A stretch of 6,316 nucleotides of DNA from Acididesulfobacillus acetoxydans (GTDB lineage: Bacteria; Bacillota; Desulfitobacteriia; Desulfitobacteriales; Desulfitobacteriaceae). A model generated the notes under the pieces. The model was not told the origin of the DNA and did not search any database. It saw only the letters and a program-made list of their open reading frames with translations. The stretch lies in NCBI RefSeq assembly GCF_900016645.1, contig NZ_CDGJ01000062.1; one strand, written 5' to 3'. The position numbers and the translations under genes were made by a program. Below, one piece after another: positions 1 through 5,532 of this stretch; positions within the stretch are counted from its first letter, which is position 1, and the number at the start of each line of letters is the position of its first letter.

Positions 1-131
1 GCAAAAGCAGGAGGTGATTAGCAAACCGTAAGAAAAACGGACAATTCCCCATATGTCCCAGGAACTGAATCGAAGGGAAGTCGTTGCATTAGGCAGCGGC
101 TTTTCTTGTTGCTGAGAGAGGGGGTGAAAAC
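1..131 (+). other. Leader / left-end region of the tnpB element
   Basis: No convincing gene is seen here. A 20-codon frame starting with ATG at 53 ends before tnpB and has no supporting ribosome binding site. The stretch ends in a strong Shine-Dalgarno (GAGGGGGTGA, about 117-126), five bases before the tnpB ATG. I could not identify a good -35/-10 pair. A small hairpin at 26-40 with an A-rich loop is the only candidate for the subterminal left-end hairpin that TnpA would recognise. Confidence 0.4.
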
Positions 132-1283
132 ATGGCAGAAACCACCAAACAAGTCATCACGATCAAACTGAAACTGTACGCCCCCACGAAAGCCAAGCAG
201 GACATGTACCAGACCCTGGCTAACCGGACCACCGACTTTGCGAATCGGTATCTCGGAGTAGAGAAGCCCATGCGTCCGAAAACATCAGCAGACGCAAAAC
301 CATATTCCGAACCCCTGCCGTCCGTTGTCTTGTGTCAAGCCATCCGAGACATCGAAGCCAAGAAGAAAGCCAAAGAGTTCAAGCGGCTGTGGCCGGGCTT
401 CAACAACCAGAACTTCCGGGTCGAGAAAGAGACGATGCAGGACGGCGGAGCCGCCTGGAAAGTCTCCTTTCCCACACTGGAAAAGCGGGTGGGTGTGCCC
501 ATCCAGGTAGAGAAGTACCAAGTCAAATACCTGGAACTCCTGCTTGCCGGGGGAGCCAAACAGGGCACAGCTCAACTCGTCAAGTGCGGCAAGCAGTGGT
601 ACACCCACCTCTCCATCACAGTCTGGCTTGACAAGGACGAGAGGGAGAAGAAGCCAGCGAAGTACATGGGAATCGACCTGGGACTCATCGAACTGGCCGT
701 CGCAAGCATCCTCGGGTGTACCTTGTTTTTCAGCGGGGCAGAACTCGCCTACATCCGGCGGCATTACGCGAAGTTGCGCAGGAAACTCCAGAAGAAAGGG
801 GCACATAGAGCACTCAAGAAACTGGGAAACAAAGAATACCGCTGGATCACGGCCATGAACCACAGGATCAGCCACAGGATAGTCGAGTTTGCTAAAGTAC
901 ACGGAGTCACCGTCATCCGCATGGAAGACTTGCGGGGTACCCGCTGGACAAAAAGCCAACGCAAAGAACGGAGACGGGATGCGGGGCGCAGTCTGCACAG
1001 CTGGGCCTTCTTTCAACTCCGGGAATTCGTCGGGTACAAAGCAAAACTCGCGGGAATAGCCATGGAACTTGTCAATCCAGAACTGACCAGTCTCACATGC
1101 AGCCGGTGCGGAGAAGTAAGAACGAGTCGCCCGGCAGGGCGATGGTACACGTGCCCACGCTGTGGGAAAATCAAGCACATTGACACGAATGCCGCCGACA
1201 ACATTGCCCAGGCGATCAGCGGACTGAGCGAAGAGAAGCAAGTGAGACTCACCCAGAAGAAGCGGAAGAAGCAAGCCGCGTAA
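132..1283 (+). CDS. tnpB: TnpB RNA-guided endonuclease (IS200/IS605 OrfB family)
   Basis: This 383-residue protein is a full-length TnpB, the RNA-guided DNA nuclease ancestral to Cas12. The N-terminal half (about 1-170) matches the wedge/REC region in position. The RuvC nuclease is split as usual: RuvC-I GIDLG with D182, RuvC-II MEDLRG with E265, and RuvC-III HIDTNAADNIA with D351. A zinc ribbon of two CxxC pairs (C323/C326 and C341/C344) sits between RuvC-II and III. All three catalytic acids are present, so the enzyme looks active. The family cuts DNA beside a short target-adjacent motif using a guide RNA from the element's right end, which favours retention of the element at its site. The ATG start has a strong ribosome binding site, GGGGGTGA, just upstream. 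The C-terminus is Lys/Arg-rich. Cas12f is the main alternative, but no CRISPR array is present. Confidence 0.95.
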   Translation: MAETTKQVITIKLKLYAPTKAKQDMYQTLANRTTDFANRYLGVEKPMRPKTSADAKPYSEPLPSVVLCQAIRDIEAKKKAKEFKRLWPGFNNQNFRVEKETMQDGGAAWKVSFPTLEKRVGVPIQVEKYQVKYLELLLAGGAKQGTAQLVKCGKQWYTHLSITVWLDKDEREKKPAKYMGIDLGLIELAVASILGCTLFFSGAELAYIRRHYAKLRRKLQKKGAHRALKKLGNKEYRWITAMNHRISHRIVEFAKVHGVTVIRMEDLRGTRWTKSQRKERRRDAGRSLHSWAFFQLREFVGYKAKLAGIAMELVNPELTSLTCSRCGEVRTSRPAGRWYTCPRCGKIKHIDTNAADNIAQAISGLSEEKQVRLTQKKRKKQAA

Positions 1284-1502
1284 CTTAGCAGTCTGGTAAG
1301 CAGGACTGCCGCCCGGCGGGGTAGAGGGCAAGGGATCCCTTGAACCTACTGGGGCGGGCCGATTGACACGGCCCAAAGGGGGAACGGATGAAGGCGGCAG
1401 AAATGTAACGCCGGACGCGGACCCCGACCAGAACCTGGCGTGAACCCCAAAGGGCACGGAATTCCAGGGAATCCTCGCTTTTTAAAGCGGGGAGGATGTC
1501 AA
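1284..1502 (+). ncRNA. Putative reRNA / omegaRNA scaffold of the TnpB element
   Basis: The 219 bases between the tnpB stop and the element's right end code for nothing convincing and are rich in paired segments: GCAGTC (1288-1293) with GACTGC (1304-1309), the palindrome AAGGGATCCCTT (1330-1341), GGGCCG (1356-1361) with CGGCCC (1369-1374), and the terminal hairpin at 1473-1492. In studied TnpB systems this position encodes the guide RNA, often overlapping the 3' end of tnpB, with the guide taken from the bases just beyond the right end. Here that would be about 1503-1522. The 5' end of the RNA and any processing by TnpB cannot be read from the sequence. Confidence 0.65.
1473..1502 (+). repeat. 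Right-end hairpin of the TnpB element
   Basis: Bases 1473-1480 pair with 1485-1492 (one T-G wobble) around a short T-rich loop, followed by AGGATGTCAA. This hairpin-plus-TCAA arrangement is the typical right terminus of IS200/IS605-type elements. It sets the element boundary near 1502 and the start of the guide near 1503. The exact boundary could differ by a base or two. Confidence 0.7.
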
Positions 1503-1529
1503 ACGATTTGTGCATCAAGGAACATCTAT

Positions 1530-1976
1530 GTGGGGGACATCCTCGCACACCATAAGGGCTATTGCGGCTATTTCCGCGTTGAACAACGAGGCGACAAGTT
1601 CTGGATGGTAGACTGTAACACAGATATGGCTGGATGCATACCCGACGAAGCAATCGAACCACCCTTTGAGCTGAATCATCATCTGGGCAGCCATTGGGTA
1701 AAAGTTGATCCCAACAACCCGGAAATTACCAGCATAAGGGAATTCAAGGAATATATCGAGGAAGGAGAAGAAGACGGAGTTGATCCAAAACTAAAGGAAG
1801 TTGACAATTATTTTTTGGAGCAGTGCGAAAAGAACGGTTTTGTAATGATTGACAGGCCGTATTTCTCCAGCAAGGAAGAAGTAGACCGGTTCGTAGAAAT
1901 ATTTAGCAAACCTAATATGGACAAATACCTGGACGAACGTAGTCGGATGTCCGCACACGAGCTGGACGACGAATGA
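1530..1976 (+). CDS. Hypothetical acidic protein, about 148 residues
   Basis: I do not recognise this family. The protein starts VGDILAHHKGY and has a compact N-terminal part rich in aromatic residues with several Cys (YCGYF, DCNTDMAGC), then a conserved-looking PDEAIEPPFE stretch. The C-terminal half is acidic and helical, with an EEGEED cluster, and ends SAHELDDE. No signal peptide or membrane segment is seen. The frame is open back to 1440, but that part lies in the TnpB element's right end. GTG at 1530 is chosen because AAGGA (1517-1521) sits eight bases upstream. The element therefore ends just before this gene's ribosome binding site, and the gene may now rely on read-through from tnpB or on a promoter within the element. 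If the original protein was longer, its N-terminus has been cut off by the insertion. Confidence 0.7.
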   Translation: MGDILAHHKGYCGYFRVEQRGDKFWMVDCNTDMAGCIPDEAIEPPFELNHHLGSHWVKVDPNNPEITSIREFKEYIEEGEEDGVDPKLKEVDNYFLEQCEKNGFVMIDRPYFSSKEEVDRFVEIFSKPNMDKYLDERSRMSAHELDDE

Positions 1977-2010
1977 GAGATTGTTTTCCAGCTTAAAAAA
2001 GGAGACAAGA

Positions 2011-2034
2011 CGGGCCGCCTTCACGGGCGGCCTG
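2011..2034 (+). terminator. GC-rich hairpin, possible terminator
   Basis: GGCCGCC (2013-2019) pairs perfectly with GGCGGCC (2026-2032) around a six-base loop, and the stem can extend two more pairs outward. It lies 35 bases after the stop of the preceding gene and has an A-run on its 5' side. The following T-tract is poor (TGTTCCTG), so termination may be weak. Confidence 0.5.
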
Positions 2035-2068
2035 TTCCTGAAAAAATGGATGTGGAGAGAGTATCTTA

Positions 2069-2097
2069 TGGAAACCAAAGCGGCAATTTGGTATAAT
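2069..2097 (+). promoter_or_regulatory. Sigma-A-type promoter with extended -10 for the Rpn-type gene
   Basis: TATAAT at 2092-2097 is a perfect -10 box preceded by TGG, giving the extended form TGnTATAAT. A weaker -35 (TGGAAA, 2069-2074, 4 of 6 matches) sits 17 bases upstream. Transcription would start around 2103-2105, just before the GAGAGGG ribosome binding site (about 2107-2113). This placement supports TTG at 2122 as the start of the gene. Confidence 0.6.
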
Positions 2098-2121
2098 ATA
2101 CAAGAAGAGAGGGATCTAATC

Positions 2122-3102
2122 TTGGTAAAGGAAAACAAACAGATTCCAACGGATGACGGCTTCCTGATGTCCCCCAAAAATGATTTCGTCTTTAAGCTCA
2201 TTTTCGCGAACAAGAAATTGCTCATTGCCCTTCTTAGTGCCATCCTTAAGCTACCGAAAGAAGAGTTCCAGGGCATAGAAATCGTCAATAGCGAGCTTTT
2301 GAGAGAGTTTGCGGAGGACAAAAAGGGCATACTCGACGTGAGAGTCAGGACCAAACAAGGCAAGCAGATCGACATTGAGATCCAGATACTCCCTACGGAA
2401 TTCATGCCGGAAAGGACTCTGTTTTATTGGTCAAAGATGTACACCAGCCAGGCTAAGCCAGGAGATACCTATGACACGTTGCAAAAATGCATCACTATTA
2501 ACATTGTCGATTTTAGATGTACTCCGCTTCGCAAGTTGCACTCCAGCTACCATTTAACGGAGGACGAGACGGGCTACCGCCTGACCGACGTCATGGAAAT
2601 CCACTTCTTGGAGATGCCAAAACTTGCAGATCCGGATATCCCGAGAGACGAGAATGACATTGTCGTAGAATGGATGGAATTCCTGGACGCAAAATCGAAA
2701 GGGGTGATCGAGATGTTAGCGGAAAAGAATCAGGACATCAAGAAAGCCTATGACCTCTTGCAGATCATCAGTAAGGACGAAAAGGCAAGGATGCTTTACG
2801 AAGCACGGGAAGCTGAACTACGCGATCAATTAACTAGAATGAAGTCGGAGAGAAACCAAGGAAGGGCCGAGGGAAGAGCCGAGGGAAGAGCCGAGGGAAG
2901 AGCCGAGGGAAGAGCCGTGGTTCAAGATGCAATCTGCCAATACCTTGAAGCTCGCTTCGGCGCAGAGTCACAACCCCTCCAGGAGACGGTTCGCACCATA
3001 ACCGATCTGGATGTTCTCAATCGGATCATCAGCCGAATTTTTATCGTGAACCAATTGGACGAAGCCAAGGATCTCATTGAGGGTAGTTTGGCTTCTCAGT
3101 AA
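2122..3102 (+). CDS. Rpn family recombination-promoting nuclease / PD-(D/E)XK transposase-like protein
   Basis: This 326-residue protein belongs to the PD-(D/E)XK nuclease family (PDDEXK_2, Rpn/YhgA-like). The N-terminus carries the hallmark MSPKNDFVFKLIF motif. The nuclease core follows: LDVRV with D72, then the QIDIEIQ strand with E86 and Q88, where E-x-Q replaces the usual E-x-K as is common in this family. The middle has a predicted helical region (about 190-245). Next comes a GRAE tandem repeat (247-266) and a C-terminal helical domain (FGAESQPLQETVRTITDLDV). E. coli Rpn proteins are DNA endonucleases that promote RecA-independent recombination; the cellular role here is not known. TTG at 2122 is chosen for its ribosome binding site eight bases upstream and the promoter position. 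ATG at 2068, with GGAGAGAG six bases before it, is a credible alternative that would add 18 residues. Confidence 0.88.
   Translation: MVKENKQIPTDDGFLMSPKNDFVFKLIFANKKLLIALLSAILKLPKEEFQGIEIVNSELLREFAEDKKGILDVRVRTKQGKQIDIEIQILPTEFMPERTLFYWSKMYTSQAKPGDTYDTLQKCITINIVDFRCTPLRKLHSSYHLTEDETGYRLTDVMEIHFLEMPKLADPDIPRDENDIVVEWMEFLDAKSKGVIEMLAEKNQDIKKAYDLLQIISKDEKARMLYEAREAELRDQLTRMKSERNQGRAEGRAEGRAEGRAEGRAVVQDAICQYLEARFGAESQPLQETVRTITDLDVLNRIISRIFIVNQLDEAKDLIEGSLASQ
2860..2919 (+). repeat. 12-bp in-frame tandem repeat, five units
   Basis: Five consecutive 12-bp units of the form GGAAGAGCCGAG run through the Rpn-type gene. Units 2-4 are identical; the first has one change (GGG for GAG) and the last ends GTG. 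They encode GRAE four times then GRAV. Since 12 is divisible by three, slippage changes protein length without breaking the frame. Gly-Arg-Ala-Glu runs are common in this nuclease family between the catalytic core and the C-terminal helix region. Confidence 0.95.
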
Positions 3103-3116
3103 CTGTTGCAAAACAG
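3103..3116 (+). other. Short GCAA-loop hairpin after the Rpn-type gene
   Basis: CTGTT (3103-3107) pairs with AACAG (3112-3116) around GCAA, a GNRA-type tetraloop, and is followed by TTT. It starts directly after the stop codon. Five base pairs is short, so it could be a weak terminator or chance. Confidence 0.3.
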
Positions 3117-3126
3117 TTTGGACAGC

Positions 3127-3159
3127 AGACGGGATGCCGAAAGGTGTCCCGTCTGGCAT
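3127..3159 (+). repeat. 33-bp hairpin repeat, copy 1
   Basis: This sequence is identical over 33 bases to the copy at 3655-3687. It folds into a 12-bp stem (AGACGGGA with TCCCGTCT outside, TGCC with GGTG inside, including two wobble pairs) capped by GAAA, a GNRA tetraloop. It begins 24 bases after the stop of the Rpn-type gene. There is no T-tract after it, so a standard intrinsic terminator is doubtful. The position after stop codons suits an mRNA 3'-end structure or a dispersed intergenic repeat. Confidence 0.85.
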
Positions 3160-3224
3160 AATAACAGTTACCCACCTTGGTTTCTTGGAGAAAGCAGAGG
3201 CTAAACAATATATGGAAGATTATT

Positions 3225-3233
3225 AAAGGAGGG
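3225..3233 (+). promoter_or_regulatory. Strong ribosome binding site
   Basis: AAAGGAGGG lies seven bases before the ATG at 3241. It is a near-perfect Shine-Dalgarno and shows that this ATG is, or was, a real start even though the gene downstream is frameshifted. Confidence 0.85.
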
Positions 3234-3240
3234 ATTAGTT

Positions 3241-3646
3241 ATGACCAAGCTCGAATTGCTTAAAGAAATGCATCGAACGGAAGTCTATCCGGACGATGTA
3301 CTAACCGCCATACTTGCATCAGTTACGAACAATTCAATACCCAAGGACCCGGCGCTAATCTATAGGGTGGTTTACGCTCTAAAAGAGGATCAACTTTTCC
3401 AAGAAGTGCTTGAACAATTCGACTTTGACAACTCGGGTTTGGTTCCTTTCTCTGAGCAATTGGTATAGTGTGCTTTTTCGGCTGGAAGCATCGGGGGTAC
3501 TAGGCAGTTCACATCCGAGATACGAATGGTATGATCTGTCGTTTGAGAAGAAGAAAGATTGGGAGAAACAGGCTGCGGCCAAGTTTTCGCCTGGCAAACA
3601 TGAGCTACTGAGAAGAATGGGCAGGCAATTCGAAACACTGGTTTAA
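3241..3646 (+). pseudogene. Unrecognised small gene with an apparent +1 frameshift
   Basis: The first frame runs from ATG 3241 to TAG 3466-3468 and gives 75 residues ending FSEQLV. The +1 frame continues with VLFRLEASGVLG from GTG at 3470 and ends at TAA 3644-3646. Read together they make one sensible protein of about 134 residues, with a helical N-terminal part, a possible winged-helix-like middle (VLFRLEASGVL followed by PRYEWYDLS) and a Lys-rich end. The join lies at 3463-3469, where seven bases sit between the Leu codon TTG and the Val codon GTG; six would restore the frame. I do not recognise the family. It may be a true pseudogene, a sequencing error, or less likely a programmed frameshift; no classic slippery sequence is seen. 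If translation simply stops, a 75-residue product results. Confidence 0.6.
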
Positions 3647-3654
3647 AACAAAAG

Positions 3655-3687
3655 AGACGGGATGCCGAAAGGTGTCCCGTCTGGCAT
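3655..3687 (+). repeat. 33-bp hairpin repeat, copy 2
   Basis: Exact copy of 3127-3159 in the same orientation, starting eight bases after the stop of the frameshifted gene. It is followed by GGCAT then G-rich sequence rather than a T-tract. The two copies bracket the broken gene at a period of 528 bp. Confidence 0.85.
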
Positions 3688-3723
3688 GTAGGGGGGAAAT
3701 GGTTGTCAGATTAAGAGATAATG

Positions 3724-3751
3724 TCAAGAGATAACAGTCATTATCTCTTGA
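3724..3751 (+). other. dif-like 11-6-11 dyad, candidate recombinase core site
   Basis: TCAAGAGATAA (3724-3734) and TTATCTCTTGA (3741-3751) are perfect inverted repeats separated by the six bases CAGTCA. The total length of 28, the six-base centre and the inner ATAA...TTAT borders are the geometry of dif sites used by XerC/XerD-type tyrosine recombinases. The site lies 187 bases before a gene for just such an enzyme. That it is the crossover site is an inference. Confidence 0.6.
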
Positions 3752-3776
3752 TATCGGACTCCGGAGGGTGTACATT
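3748..3776 (+). promoter_or_regulatory. Candidate promoter of the recombinase, overlapping the dyad
   Basis: TTGATA (3748-3753, 5 of 6 to TTGACA) and TACATT (3771-3776, 4 of 6 to TATAAT) are 17 bases apart. The -35 box overlaps the right arm of the dif-like dyad, so protein bound there could block it. The resulting leader would be about 155 nt. The -10 match is modest. Confidence 0.4.
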
Positions 3777-3938
3777 AATTTCAAGAGATTCCTTGCCCAG
3801 CGGGTTTCCGGGTCGCAATTCCCGGCGGAGAATGTGATTAAGGCCCAAAAAACTCAGGAGATAATGTTTTCGGGTCGAAAACACAGGGGAATACCCTGGC
3901 TTAGGCAAGGGCCGAAAGAGGGCAGTGAGAAATAAGCC

Positions 3939-4790
3939 ATGCTAAATTACGAAATAATCGACTGGCTGACTTACCTTCGCCAGAAAAATAGATCTGAAAA
4001 CACGGTATGCACATACCGCCAGAGACTACTGAGGTTCGCCGAGTGGTTTGACTCAACCAACGGCGAACCCCTTACCCCGGAGCGCGTTACGCCCACGGAT
4101 CTGCGCGATTACAAAGCCTATCTTGTGACGGCAAAGAAGCGCACGCCAGCGACGGTCAATCTGTCTTTCGCAGCCATTGCAAGCTGGCTGGAGTACCACA
4201 AGCAGAATGTGGATATGCCGCGCCTGATGGAAGAGGTGAGATCAGCTCCCCAGGGACTAGACAAGCAGGAGCAGCACGCGCTTATGCGTGCGGTGGAACG
4301 GGAAGGATCAATTAGGGACATTGCCCTAATTACTCTGATGATGCACAGTGGCCTCCGAATCAGCGAGGTAGCCGCCTTAGACATCGAAGACCTAACGTTG
4401 AACGAACGCTCAGGGAGTGTGATTGTGCGTGAAGGGAAAGGCGGCAAATACCGGATGGTACCTCTCGACAGTGACACTCGGAAAGCGTTGAAGAACTATC
4501 TGAATGATCGCGGGGCGGGGTCGGTCTTTCTTAGTCAACGGGGGCGAGGAACCCAACGCCTTACGGCCAGCGGTATCCGGCAGGTGATTGATCAATACGC
4601 ATACCTGGCGAAGCTTCCCCAACTACACCCGCACGCATTACGACACACGTTTGCCAAGAACATGCTGAACGCGGGAGAAGGGCTGGAGATGGTCGCAGAA
4701 TTTCTAGGGCACAAACGACTTGACACTACGAGAATTTATTATGGTAAGAGAAATATTATGGAAAGTAAACTGGCGAATCCACGCATTTAG
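3939..4790 (+). CDS. Tyrosine recombinase, XerC/XerD-like integrase
   Basis: This complete 283-residue phage-integrase-family enzyme carries out site-specific strand exchange through a covalent 3'-phosphotyrosine intermediate. Residues 1-85 form a SAM-like core-binding domain (NTVCTYRQRLLRFAEWF). The catalytic domain has the full set: R140 in SGLRISEVAAL, K167 in GKGGKYR, H232 and R235 in HPHALRH, H258 in LGHKR, and the nucleophile Y267 in TTRIYY. The length is typical of XerC/D or small solo integrases, shorter than most phage integrases, with no extra arm-binding domain visible. The start ATG has no strong ribosome binding site (GAGAAATAAGCC before it). It stands alone: no excisionase, relaxase or phage gene is visible. 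The upstream region holds repeated 11-bp sites that suit its binding. Its host-Xer or mobile-element role is unresolved, but the surrounding IS debris favours a mobile element. Confidence 0.93.
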   Translation: MLNYEIIDWLTYLRQKNRSENTVCTYRQRLLRFAEWFDSTNGEPLTPERVTPTDLRDYKAYLVTAKKRTPATVNLSFAAIASWLEYHKQNVDMPRLMEEVRSAPQGLDKQEQHALMRAVEREGSIRDIALITLMMHSGLRISEVAALDIEDLTLNERSGSVIVREGKGGKYRMVPLDSDTRKALKNYLNDRGAGSVFLSQRGRGTQRLTASGIRQVIDQYAYLAKLPQLHPHALRHTFAKNMLNAGEGLEMVAEFLGHKRLDTTRIYYGKRNIMESKLANPRI

Positions 4791-4808
4791 GCGACAACTC
4801 GCCAGTTT
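4767..4808 (+). repeat. 10-bp inverted repeat at the end of the recombinase gene
   Basis: AAACTGGCGA (4767-4776) and TCGCCAGTTT (4799-4808) are a perfect inverted repeat with a 22-base spacer, overlapping the last codons and stop of the recombinase gene. The right arm ends exactly where similarity to the IS256 transposase begins. It may be a transcription terminator with a large loop and short T-run, or the boundary of a mobile unit. Confidence 0.65.
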
Positions 4809-5475
4809 AGGACGTCTTCTACGCCCCGATTCTTTAAGTCGTTGCAGACACTGAGCCAGAAGCTGGCAGTTTCACTTTCGCCAATCCAGATTCCGAGAAT
4901 ATCTTTACGGCCTTGTACATCCAGGCCCAAAACAGAGTAAGCGGCTTTGGTGACAATCCGATTATCTTTGCGAACCTTGAAGTGAATCGCGTCCAGAAAG
5001 ACGATGGGATAGATACGCTCAAGGGGTCTGCATTGCCATTCTGTGACGAGTGGCATGACCTTGTCCGTGATTTTACTGACCAACTCGGCTGAGACATCAA
5101 TGCCGTAGATATCGCGTCAATATCCCGAGTCGACATGCCTTTGGCATACATCGCGATAATCTGTTGTTCGAGTTCACTGGCGTTTTTCTCGTACTTCTTG
5201 ATGATGTGTGGTTCAAACTCGCCGTTGCGATCCCGGGGAATTGCCAGTTCTGTTTCACCCATACGTGTTTGAATGGTCTTTCTCGAATATCCATTGCGGC
5301 TGTTGCCTGAATTGTTGCCCTCAACACTATGTTTTTCATAACCAAGATGGTCGCTCATCTCGGTTTCCAGAATCTCCTGCAGGGTGCGTCTGAAGAGGTC
5401 TTTGAGCGTGTTGTGGACGTCTTCGACGGTCTTACAGTCCTTGGCGACTTCACGGGCTAACCGGTCTTTAAACAT
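4809..5475 (-). pseudogene. IS256-family transposase, frameshifted and truncated
   Basis: The minus-strand reading starts MFKDRLAREVAKDC at 5475 and follows the IS256/Mutator-type transposase N-terminus (NSRNGYSRKTIQTRMGETEL, YAKGMSTRDID). After GAC at 5116-5118 the frame breaks. It resumes at about 5113 as DIYGIDVSAELVSKITDK and runs through the first catalytic Asp (FLDAIHF, codon 4991-4993) to NRGVEDVL. The family normally has about four residues at the break (D-A-H-L-Q-D-like) where only GC remains, so about ten bases are missing. Similarity stops at 4808-4811, removing the other two catalytic acidic residues and roughly the last 40% of a protein of about 400 residues. The gene is dead twice over. 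The Shine-Dalgarno AGGAG (5493-5497) lies 17 bases before the ATG. Upstream codons read V-D-H-L-C-K-M, so the ancestral start was probably six codons earlier, at what is now GTT. Confidence 0.9.
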
Positions 5476-5532
5476 CTTGCATAAATGATCAACTCCTCAT
5501 TGGTAGTTTTAACCATTTACACAAAACTTCAT
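4809..5532 (-). mobile_element. IS256-family element remnant
   Basis: Beyond the transposase start, the minus strand reads AAGTTTTGTGTAAATGG (5530-5514), which resembles the inner part of IS256-family terminal inverted repeats (TTGTGTAAA). The outer tip may extend a few bases to about 5540 or be missing. The other end is lost at 4809, so no target duplication can be recognised. Confidence 0.65.

Larger units (their letters stand above)
1..1502 (+). mobile_element. TnpB-only IS200/IS605-type element (left end unresolved)
   Basis: The unit consists of a left leader, tnpB (132-1283), a non-coding tail (1284-1472) and a right-end hairpin followed by AGGATGTCAA (to about 1502), a right-end style I know from many IS200/IS605 elements. 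No Y1 transposase (TnpA) gene is present, so transposition would need TnpA in trans; elements of this kind are often called IS1341-like. The left boundary cannot be placed. The leader has only a weak hairpin (CCGT at 26-29 with ACGG at 37-40) and the true left end may lie in 1-60 or just outside the window. GC content appears higher than in the flanking genes, consistent with acquisition. Confidence 0.7.
3688..3938 (+). promoter_or_regulatory. Non-coding control region before the tyrosine recombinase
   Basis: This stretch holds no convincing gene but much structure. Copies of an 11-bp motif close to TCAAGAGATAA occur at 3711-3721, 3724-3734, inverted at 3741-3751, partly at 3781-3791, and at 3854-3864. 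Further on are CCGGG/CCCGG arms (3808-3812 and 3821-3825) and an imperfect hairpin CCCTGGC / GCAAGGG (3894-3911). A frame from GTG 3768 to TAA 3933-3935 is open, but its only Shine-Dalgarno touches the GTG. It is most likely a recombinase-binding and leader region. Confidence 0.6.

Noticed and set aside
132..1283. Cas12f-type CRISPR effector
   Set aside because: The protein could be read as a small Cas12, but there is no repeat-spacer array and the right-end hairpin and tail are those of a transposon TnpB.
285..1457. Long minus-strand open frame of 390 codons opposite tnpB
   Set aside because: It is the shadow of a GC-rich true gene on the other strand; its product is low-complexity and matches no family, while the plus frame has complete TnpB motifs.
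1440..1529. N-terminal extension of the hypothetical protein from GTG 1440
   Set aside because: This part lies in the TnpB element's non-coding tail and terminal hairpin; a better ribosome binding site supports GTG 1530.
1791..2405. Minus-strand frame of 204 codons across the hypothetical gene and the nuclease start
   Set aside because: It overlaps two plus-strand genes and a promoter, and has no ribosome binding site or family match.
3127..3687. CRISPR-like direct repeat
   Set aside because: There are only two copies with a 495-bp gene between them; each is a hairpin after a stop codon.
3768..3935. Open frame of about 55 codons (GTG start) ending three bases before the recombinase ATG
   Set aside because: The Shine-Dalgarno touches the start codon, the product is not recognised, and the region is dominated by repeated binding-site-like motifs. 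A leader peptide is not excluded.
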